DNA of 21,611 nt from Kingella_B sp963529665 (GTDB taxonomy: Bacteria > Pseudomonadota > Gammaproteobacteria > Burkholderiales > Neisseriaceae). The notes under the pieces were generated by a model. The model saw only the letters and a program-made list of their open reading frames with translations, was not told the DNA's origin and did no database searches. The translations under genes were made by a program, and so were the position numbers. Position 1 is the first letter of the stretch. Each line of letters begins with the position of its first letter. Positions 13,553 through 18,911 of this stretch are shown here, piece after piece. The DNA is taken from the NCBI GenBank assembly GCA_963529665.1, contig CAUSAG010000029.1:1-21611 (forward strand), given 5' to 3'.

Positions 13553-14185
13553 ATGCCCAAACGCACCCCCCGCGAAATTTTAACCGCCAGCCCTGTTGTC
13601 CCCGTGATGGCGATTGACGATTTGTCCACCGCCGTTGATTTGGCGCACGCCTTGGTGGCAGGCGGCATCCGCACGCTGGAAATCACGCTGCGCACGCCTG
13701 TTGGCTTGGAAGCGATTAGCCTGATTAAAAAAGAAGTGAAAGGCGCGATTGTGGGCGCGGGCACGGTTATCAACGAAAAACAACTCAAAGCCGTTGCCGA
13801 TGCGGGCGCGGTATTCGCCATTAGCCCAGGGTTGCACAAAGCCCTTGCCAAAGCCAGCGAAAAGGTCAACATTCCGCTTATCCCCGGCGTTGCCACGCCC
13901 AGCGAAGTGCAACTGGCGTTGGAATACGGCATAGAAACGCTCAAATTGTTCCCCGCCGAAGTGGTGGGCGGGCGTGCCATGCTCAAAGCCTTGTATGGCC
14001 CGTATGCCAACGTGCGCTTTTGCCCCACAGGCGGCATCACGCTGCAATCCGCGCCCGACTATTTGGCTCTGCCCAACGTGTTGTGCGTGGGCGGCACATG
14101 GCTCACGCCTAAGGATGCCGTTGCCAACAAAGATTGGGATACGATTACTCAGTTAGCCAAAGAAGCGGCGGCGTTGAAAGGGTAA
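13553..14185 (+). CDS. eda: KDPG/KHG aldolase (Eda)
   Basis: This 210-residue class I aldolase splits 2-keto-3-deoxy-6-phosphogluconate into pyruvate and glyceraldehyde-3-phosphate, the last Entner-Doudoroff step. Signatures are the general base E43 and phosphate-binding R47 (LEITLRTP), the Schiff-base lysine K131 (TLKLFPAE), and the SPG (91-93) and PTGGI (158-162) segments. The ATG at 13553 is chosen for AAAGGAA just upstream; the longer ORF start has no such site. Unlike many relatives, no edd is adjacent. A conventional non-DUS terminator follows. Confidence 0.96.
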   Translation: MPKRTPREILTASPVVPVMAIDDLSTAVDLAHALVAGGIRTLEITLRTPVGLEAISLIKKEVKGAIVGAGTVINEKQLKAVADAGAVFAISPGLHKALAKASEKVNIPLIPGVATPSEVQLALEYGIETLKLFPAEVVGGRAMLKALYGPYANVRFCPTGGITLQSAPDYLALPNVLCVGGTWLTPKDAVANKDWDTITQLAKEAAALKG

Positions 14186-14205
14186 AGGCAGCCTGAAAAC
14201 ACAGG

Positions 14206-14240
14206 GCGGATGATTGGCTTCATCCGCTCTTTAATTATTT
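14206..14240 (+). terminator. eda terminator (non-DUS)
   Basis: An 8-bp GC-rich stem GCGGATGA (14206-14213) pairs with TCATCCGC (14220-14227) around a 6-nt loop and is followed by TCTTTAATTATTT. This is one of the few terminators in the window not built from DUS. Confidence 0.82.
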
Positions 14241-14272
14241 GGGCTTTATGTGAAGCAAAATTCTCTACACCA

Positions 14273-14309
14273 TTTTCAGGCTGCCTCAACCCCAAAGGCA
14301 GCCTGAAAA
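14273..14309. repeat. DUS inverted pair before dxr
   Basis: A 14-bp perfect stem (14273-14286 with 14296-14309) with a 9-nt loop lies between the eda terminator and the dxr start. It may back up termination of eda; its right arm overlaps the expected dxr -35 position. Confidence 0.75.
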
Positions 14310-14322
14310 CCGAAAAAACCGC

Positions 14323-14328
14323 TAAAAT
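14323..14328 (+). promoter_or_regulatory. Candidate dxr -10 element
   Basis: CCGCTAAAATCC contains TAAAAT, 28 nt before the dxr ATG. The DUS arm (14296-14307) covers the -35 position; with an 18-bp spacer that hexamer is CAGCCT. Confidence 0.4.
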
Positions 14329-14356
14329 CCACCTTATTTTTTCCACACAAACCACC

Positions 14357-15541
14357 ATGCAAACACTCTCCATCCTCGGCAGCACAGGCAGCATCGGCGT
14401 TTCCACGCTAAACGTTGTTGCCCACCATCCCGACCGCTTCCAAATCTTCGCCCTTGCCGGGCACAGCCAAACCGCCAAACTCGCCGCGCAATGCCGCCAG
14501 TTTAAACCGCGCTATGCCGTGGTTGCCGATGCCGCGCGCGCCGCCGAATTGCGCGCCCAATTAGGCAGCCTGAACGTGGAAATTGTGCACGGCAAGCAAG
14601 CGCTGATAGACATCGCCACCGCGCCCGAAGTAACAGGCGTGATGTGCGCGATTGTGGGTGCAGCGGGCTTGCCTTCCGCGCTTGCCGCCGCCGCGCACGG
14701 CAAAACCATCTATCTTGCCAACAAAGAAACGCTGGTAGTTTCAGGCAGCCTGTTTATGGAAACTGCCCGCCAAAACGGCGCCCAAATTCTGCCAATAGAC
14801 AGCGAACACAACGCCATTTTTCAAGTATTACCGCGCGACTATTCAGGCAGCCTGAACGCGCATGGCATCGCATCCATCGTGCTTACCGCCAGCGGCGGCT
14901 CGTTTCTCAACACCGATTTGGCTGAATTTCCCCGCATCACGCCCGCGCAAGCCGTTAAGCATCCCAATTGGTCTATGGGGCAAAAAATCTCCGTGGATTC
15001 TTCCACCATGATGAACAAAGGCTTGGAATTGATAGAAGCGCGTTGGCTGTTCAACTGCCCGCCCGATAGGCTGGAAGTGGTCATTCATCCACAATCGGTT
15101 ATCCACAGCATGGTGCGCTACGCCGATGGCAGCGTGCTCGCCCAGCTAGGCACGCCCGATATGCGCATCCCCATCGCCAACTGCCTTGGGCTGCCCCAGC
15201 GCATCACATCAGGCGCTGCGCCGCTGGATTTTAGCCAACTTGCCGCGCTCACCTTCCAGCAGCCCGATTTTGAGCGCTTCCCCTGCCTAAAACTCGCCTA
15301 CGACGCGCTCAATCTTGGCGGCGCTGCCCCTTGCGTGCTCAATGCTGCCAACGAAATCGCCGTTGCCGCCTTTTTGCGCGGAGAAATTTTGTTTACCGAC
15401 ATCGCCCGCGTGGTGGAACACAGCCTTGCCCAGCACGCCCTTGCCCACACCAGCCAAACGCTGGCAGATTTGCTGGCGTTGGATAACGAAGTACGACACA
15501 CAGCAGCGGCGTTTATTCAAGCAGGCAGCCTGAAAGCATAA
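14357..15541 (+). CDS. dxr: 1-deoxy-D-xylulose-5-phosphate reductoisomerase (Dxr/IspC)
   Basis: This 394-residue enzyme makes 2-C-methyl-D-erythritol-4-phosphate with NADPH, the committed step of the non-mevalonate isoprenoid pathway. Visible are the NADPH loop GSTGSIG (8-14), NKET, the metal-site region DSEHNAIF, SGGSF, and PNWSMGQKISVDSSTMMNKG. The ATG at 14357 matches the family N-terminus (MQTLSILG) although no good ribosome-binding site precedes it. Four uptake-sequence copies lie within the gene (14563, 14743 partial, 14845, 15523) and each encodes GSL; the last one makes the C-terminal GSLKA. Confidence 0.97.
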   Translation: MQTLSILGSTGSIGVSTLNVVAHHPDRFQIFALAGHSQTAKLAAQCRQFKPRYAVVADAARAAELRAQLGSLNVEIVHGKQALIDIATAPEVTGVMCAIVGAAGLPSALAAAAHGKTIYLANKETLVVSGSLFMETARQNGAQILPIDSEHNAIFQVLPRDYSGSLNAHGIASIVLTASGGSFLNTDLAEFPRITPAQAVKHPNWSMGQKISVDSSTMMNKGLELIEARWLFNCPPDRLEVVIHPQSVIHSMVRYADGSVLAQLGTPDMRIPIANCLGLPQRITSGAAPLDFSQLAALTFQQPDFERFPCLKLAYDALNLGGAAPCVLNAANEIAVAAFLRGEILFTDIARVVEHSLAQHALAHTSQTLADLLALDNEVRHTAAAFIQAGSLKA

Positions 15542-15558
15542 ACCCCATCCCATAAACT

Positions 15559-15621
15559 AAGGCAGCCTGAAAAACCGTTTTAGCTTCGCAGAAGCTCGTA
15601 AACTCGCTTTCAGGCTGCCTT
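15559..15621. repeat. Composite DUS-palindrome repeat copy C within a DUS inverted pair; probable dxr terminator
   Basis: Two opposed DUS copies (15560-15571, 15609-15620) enclose about 35 nt containing AGCTTCGCAGAAGCT, itself a near-perfect palindrome. The repeat proper is 15576-15620. It lies 18 nt after the dxr stop and could fold into a long hairpin that terminates dxr. Confidence 0.72.
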
Positions 15622-15675
15622 ATTGCTGTTTTACTATCGCGCGGCAGTTGCCATGATTATCCAATGAACCCCTTT

Positions 15676-15939
15676 TCAGGCTGCATCAACCCTTTGCCCC
15701 TGCGCCCACAGCGCCCGCTTCTGCGCCGCCGTCATCCGTTTTAACGCCCATTCCAGCTTGCTCGCCGCGCTGCGGTCTAAACAACACGCCACAATCCGCA
15801 TTTCCCGCGCACTATGGCTGCGCGTGTATTTCGCCCCCTTGCCTGCCAAATGCGCCGCCAGCCGCGCTTGCGGGCGATTGCTGATGCCTGCATACAACGC
15901 GCCGTTGGCACACAATAATAAATAAACACACCAATTCAT
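15676..15939 (-). CDS. GIY-YIG nuclease-superfamily protein (UPF0213/YhbQ-like)
   Basis: This 87-residue single-domain protein has the GIY-YIG pattern WCVYLLLCANGALYAGIS (VYLL...LYAGI) near the N-terminus, then the conserved Arg in PQARLAAH and KGAKYTRSH. It ends with a helix LEWALKRMTAAQKRAL, as in the YhbQ/UPF0213 family of small putative endonucleases. I take the internal ATG at 15939 because family members begin about three residues before VYLL; the longer ORF would start inside a DUS. The stop TGA (15676-15678) is part of a DUS-like copy, giving a DAA C-terminus. Function is unproven; DNA nicking or repair is the usual guess. Confidence 0.82.
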   Translation of the reverse strand: MNWCVYLLLCANGALYAGISNRPQARLAAHLAGKGAKYTRSHSAREMRIVACCLDRSAASKLEWALKRMTAAQKRALWAQGQRVDAA

Positions 15940-15980
15940 CTCGTTATCCGATTGTTCAACCGCGTGGATTCTAGCAAAGT

Positions 15981-16018
15981 CGGCAGCCTGAAAGTGATAT
16001 GCCATTTTCAGGCTGCTT
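15981..16018. repeat. Imperfect DUS inverted pair upstream of the GIY-YIG gene
   Basis: CGGCAGCCTGAA (15981-15992) and TTCAGGCTGCTT (16007-16018), each one mismatch from the 12-mer, form a stem of about 11 bp. A TATAAT on the plus strand follows at 16020-16025, and a minus-strand TAGAAT (15968-15973) could serve the GIY-YIG gene. Confidence 0.6.
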
Positions 16019-16101
16019 AGTATAATTAACTTATATTATATTGTGGTAAGTCATCAGACTATGCCGCATTTGCACATAAAGTCATCTTCCAGCCCACCAT
16101 C

Positions 16102-16146
16102 AGGCAGCCTGAAAGCGCGTTTACGAGCTTCTGCAAAGCTAAAACG
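16102..16146 (+). repeat. Composite DUS-palindrome repeat, copy D
   Basis: A perfect DUS (16102-16113) is followed by GCGCGTTTACGAGCTTCTGC and AAAGCTAAAACG, matching copies A, C and E. It lies 28 nt upstream of the SnoaL-like ATG, so it would be in that gene's leader if transcription begins at the TATAAT at 16020. Confidence 0.72.
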
Positions 16147-16174
16147 CGCTGTTCATAGAATTAGAAAGCCCAAC

Positions 16175-16585
16175 ATGACCGATTTTGAACGCATCTACAC
16201 CCAATGGCACGAATACGCCCAAACCCGCAACACCGAAGCCCTGATTAACCTTTACGCCGATGATGCCCAATTTGAAAGCCCGCTCGTCCCCATCATCATG
16301 CAGCAAGACAGCGGCGTGCTGCGTGGGCGCGCCGAAATTCTCGCCTTTTTGCAAGAAGGCACGCGCCGCCGCCCCAACGAGTTAGTGCGCTGGTATCGCA
16401 CAGGGCAATATTTCGTAGCAGGCGACACGCTGGTGTGGGAATATCCGCGCCACACGCCCGATGGCAACCAAGTGGACATTCTGGAATTGATGCAAATCCA
16501 AAACGACAAAATCCAATGGCACCGCATTTATTGGGGCTGGTTTGGCACGCAAATGCTGATACAGTCCACCCAGCGCAAAGCCTAA
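16175..16585 (+). CDS. SnoaL-like / NTF2-fold protein
   Basis: This 136-residue cytosolic protein has the NTF2-like cone-fold pattern of SnoaL-like domains. An N-terminal helix (MTDFERIYTQWHEYAQTRN) and LINLYADDAQFESPL come first, then GRAEILAFLQE, and strands ending in WEYPRHTPDGNQVDILELMQIQNDKIQWHRIYWGWFG. The ATG at 16175 is chosen because upstream in-frame codons are the repeat and DUS sequence. The ribosome-binding site is weak (AGAAAG). It lies 45 nt before pgl on the same strand with only a single DUS-like copy between, so the two may be co-transcribed. No specific activity can be assigned. Confidence 0.85.
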   Translation: MTDFERIYTQWHEYAQTRNTEALINLYADDAQFESPLVPIIMQQDSGVLRGRAEILAFLQEGTRRRPNELVRWYRTGQYFVAGDTLVWEYPRHTPDGNQVDILELMQIQNDKIQWHRIYWGWFGTQMLIQSTQRKA

Positions 16586-16630
16586 TTGGCAGCCTGAAAC
16601 CCCTTTTTTTAACCCAACCCAAGGCATCCC

Positions 16631-17332
16631 ATGAGCATCACATTCACCCAAACCGCCAACGCCGCCGCATCCGCGCAAGCCCTAACCGATGCCGTTGCCC
16701 AAAACCTGCGCGACACCCTTGCGCAACAAGAGCGCGCCACGCTTGCCGTATCAGGCGGCAAATCGCCCATCGCCTTTTTCCAAGCATTAAGCCAGCAAGA
16801 TTTAGACTGGGCGCGCGTCAACATCACGCTGGTGGACGAGCGCATCGTCCCCACCCGCCACGCCGACAGCAACACCAGCTTGGTGCGCCAACACCTGCTG
16901 CAACACCGCGCCGCCGCCGCGCAATGGCTGCCGCTGATTAGCGATGATGCCGATGAAGGCAGCCTGAAAAACAGCGCCGCCGCCGTTGAATTCGCGTTGC
17001 AACATTACACACAGCCCGACGTATTGGTGCTGGGCATGGGCGGCGACGGACACACCGCCAGCATCTTCCCGCAAGCCCCGCAGTTTGCCGATGCCGTACG
17101 CGCCGATTATCCCCAGCCCCTGCTGCACACCAGCCCCATCACCGCGCCACACGAGCGCATCAGCATGACGCTTGCCGCCATCGTCGCCACGTCGCACGTT
17201 TATCTCGCCATCTCAGGCGCAGACAAACGCCGCGTGTACGAAGCCGCCGCGCAAGCGCAAACCGCGCAATATCCCATTAGCTATGTTCTCCACTGGCAAA
17301 AGGTAAACGCTCATGTCATCTACAACGACTAA
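16631..17332 (+). CDS. pgl: 6-phosphogluconolactonase (Pgl)
   Basis: This 233-residue DevB/SOL-type lactonase hydrolyses 6-phosphogluconolactone to 6-phosphogluconate. Signatures are LAVSGGKSPIAFFQAL, the VDERIVPTRHADSN block and the GMGGDGHTASIFP motif. AAGG sits just before the ATG. A DUS (16957-16968) encodes EGSLKN in a surface-loop position. Its last 20 nt overlap glk, implying coupled translation. In Neisseria the usual neighbours are zwf upstream and hexR-pgi downstream of glk; here only the pgl-glk core is kept. Confidence 0.95.
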   Translation: MSITFTQTANAAASAQALTDAVAQNLRDTLAQQERATLAVSGGKSPIAFFQALSQQDLDWARVNITLVDERIVPTRHADSNTSLVRQHLLQHRAAAAQWLPLISDDADEGSLKNSAAAVEFALQHYTQPDVLVLGMGGDGHTASIFPQAPQFADAVRADYPQPLLHTSPITAPHERISMTLAAIVATSHVYLAISGADKRRVYEAAAQAQTAQYPISYVLHWQKVNAHVIYND

Positions 17333-18293
17333 CCACCCCCGCCTAATCGCCGACATCGGCGGCACCAACGCCCGCTTTGCGCTGGAAACCGCGCAGCAGC
17401 AGTTTGAACACATTGAAGTGCTGCCCTGCGCCGACTACGACACCATCGTGGATGCCATCAAAGAATATTTAAAACGCGCAGGCACACCCAGCATCAGCAA
17501 CGCCGCCATCGCCATCGCCAACCCCATTGTGGGCGATTGGGTGCAAATGACCAACCACCATTGGGCGTTTTCCATAGAAACCACGCGCCAAGCGCTGCAT
17601 TTAGACAACCTGCTGCTGCTCAACGACTTCACCGCGCAAGCGCTCGCCATCACCCAAACATCCACCGAAGATTTGGTGCAAGTGGGCGGTGCGCAGCCGA
17701 TAGAACCAGCGCCCAAAGCCGTTATCGGGCCGGGCACAGGCTTGGGCGTAAGCGGCTTAATCCCCACGCCCAGCGGCACCTACATTCCGCTGGCAGGCGA
17801 AGGCGGACACACCAGCTTCCCCCCGTTTGACGATGGCGAAATCATGGTTTGGCAATACGCCAAGAAAAAATATGGACACGTTTCCGCCGAGCGCTTTTTA
17901 AGCGGCGCAGGCTTGATGCTGATTTACGAAGCACTCGCCGAGCGCGAAGGCGTAAAACGGCAAAAACTCTCCCCTGCCGAAATCAGCGAAAAAGCATTAA
18001 GCGGCACATCACCGCTCTGCCGACTCACGCTGGATATGTTTTGCGCCATGCTCGGCACAGTCGCCTCCAATCTTGCGCTCACGCTGGGCGCGCGCGGCGG
18101 CGTGTATTTATGCGGCGGCATCATTCCGCGCTTTATTGATTACTTCCGCTCATCGCCGTTTCGCCAACGCTTTGAGAGCAAAGGGCGCTTTGATGCCTAC
18201 CTTGCCGCCATTCCTGTTTACATTGTGCAAAGCAAATACCCTGGCATAGTGGGCGCAGCGGTGGCGTTGGATAATCATTTGCAGCATTTGTAA
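17313..18293 (+). CDS. glk: Glucokinase (Glk)
   Basis: This 326-residue bacterial glucokinase (non-ROK, COG0837 type) phosphorylates glucose with ATP. It shows the phosphate-1 motif ADIGGTNARFALE (about 13-25), the catalytic Asp in LLNDFTAQALA, the GPGTGLGVSGL adenosine loop, GEGGHTSFPP and GARGGVYLCGGI. The ATG at 17313 overlaps pgl and has AAAAGG upstream. Together with pgl, and with eda elsewhere in the window, it feeds glucose into the Entner-Doudoroff and pentose-phosphate routes. A DUS terminator follows. Confidence 0.96.
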   Translation: MSSTTTNHPRLIADIGGTNARFALETAQQQFEHIEVLPCADYDTIVDAIKEYLKRAGTPSISNAAIAIANPIVGDWVQMTNHHWAFSIETTRQALHLDNLLLLNDFTAQALAITQTSTEDLVQVGGAQPIEPAPKAVIGPGTGLGVSGLIPTPSGTYIPLAGEGGHTSFPPFDDGEIMVWQYAKKKYGHVSAERFLSGAGLMLIYEALAEREGVKRQKLSPAEISEKALSGTSPLCRLTLDMFCAMLGTVASNLALTLGARGGVYLCGGIIPRFIDYFRSSPFRQRFESKGRFDAYLAAIPVYIVQSKYPGIVGAAVALDNHLQHL

Positions 18294-18298
18294 CCACG

Positions 18299-18344
18299 AA
18301 AAGGCAGCCTGAAACGCTTATTACCGTGTTTCAGGCTGCCTTTT
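18299..18344 (+). terminator. glk terminator (DUS hairpin)
   Basis: A 16-bp perfect stem (18299-18314 with 18329-18344) and a 14-nt loop, ending in TTTT, begin 5 nt after the glk stop. Confidence 0.88.
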
Positions 18345-18404
18345 GGTATTTTGGCTACGTCGGATTTTGTTCTCAGGCAATCTCAAAGGCAGCCTGAAAG
18401 TCGC

Positions 18405-18477
18405 GTAGATCGGGTATTTATGCCCGACGTTCTCTCGTTTTATTTTTCATTTTGTCGGGCATAAATGCCCGACCTAC
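18405..18477. repeat. REP-like double hairpin (inverted 24-bp arms)
   Basis: Left arm 18405-18428 and right arm 18454-18477 are inverted copies with two mismatches, separated by 25 nt of T-rich sequence. Each arm is itself palindromic around TCGGGCAT-AA-ATGCCCGA (left arm with one change), so the element can fold as two small hairpins or one long one. The right arm ends 3 nt from the stop of the minus-strand gene at 18481. It resembles REP/MITE-type elements rather than a coding remnant. Confidence 0.8.
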
Positions 18478-18480
18478 TGA

Positions 18481-18816
18481 TCAACAGCGTTTTTGCACCA
18501 CAATCGCCCGCTCATAGCGCCCCAATGCGCCAAAGCCGTGGTTGTGGTTTTGCGCTTTGGTTTGGATGTAGCCATTTACGCAGATGTTTTGCTGGATAAA
18601 AAACGCTTTGCTCGCCGCCCTTTGCTGTGCAATCCAGTTGGACAACACGCCGCGCTCGTCGTTTAGATAATACGTTTGCCCTTGGTGGGTAAACTCTGCC
18701 TGCTCAAACGAGATTTGGATGGTGCCGTTCATGTTTACCGCTGAGCTGGGTGCTTGGGCGCGAGCGGGACTGATGGCGGCGGATAACAATAAACAGGCGA
18801 GAAGAGATGCTTTCAT
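18481..18816 (-). CDS. Small secreted protein of unknown function
   Basis: This 111-residue protein has a Sec signal peptide (MKASLLACLLLSAAISPARA, cleavage predicted after ARA near residue 20). The mature part of about 90 residues includes a short beta-like segment (GTIQISFEQAEFTHQGQTYY), a middle helix (LSNWIAQQRAASKAFF), and two cysteines (about 78 and the C-terminal C111) that could pair in the periplasm. AAGGAAA before the ATG supports the start. I do not recognise a family. The first Cys, in the signal (LLAC), has a poor lipobox context, so a lipoprotein is less likely. Its stop is 3 nt from the REP-like element. Confidence 0.72.
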   Translation of the reverse strand: MKASLLACLLLSAAISPARAQAPSSAVNMNGTIQISFEQAEFTHQGQTYYLNDERGVLSNWIAQQRAASKAFFIQQNICVNGYIQTKAQNHNHGFGALGRYERAIVVQKRC

Positions 18817-18852
18817 GGCGTTTCCTTGTGTGGCGTTGATATTTTGGGGCGC

Positions 18853-18895
18853 AAAGGCAGCCTGAAACGCTGATTTCCGTTTTCAGGCTGCCTTT
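18853..18895. terminator. Terminator of the DUF4132 gene (DUS hairpin)
   Basis: A 15-bp perfect stem (18853-18867 with 18881-18895) and a 13-nt loop lie 16 nt beyond the minus-strand stop at 18912. It also isolates the downstream small secreted-protein gene. Confidence 0.8.
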
Positions 18896-18911
18896 TTCGC
18901 GCGTGGCAACC

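Noticed and set aside
14210..14356. Upstream extension of dxr by 49 codons
   Set aside because: The extension reads through the eda terminator and two DUS copies; the family N-terminus starts at the ATG at 14357.
16043..16174. Upstream extension of the SnoaL-like gene by 44 codons
   Set aside because: The extension translates the composite repeat and DUS; the domain begins at MTDFERIY (16175).
18405..18477. Correia element
   Set aside because: Correia repeats have TATAG-type terminal repeats and about 100-150 bp; neither is present here.
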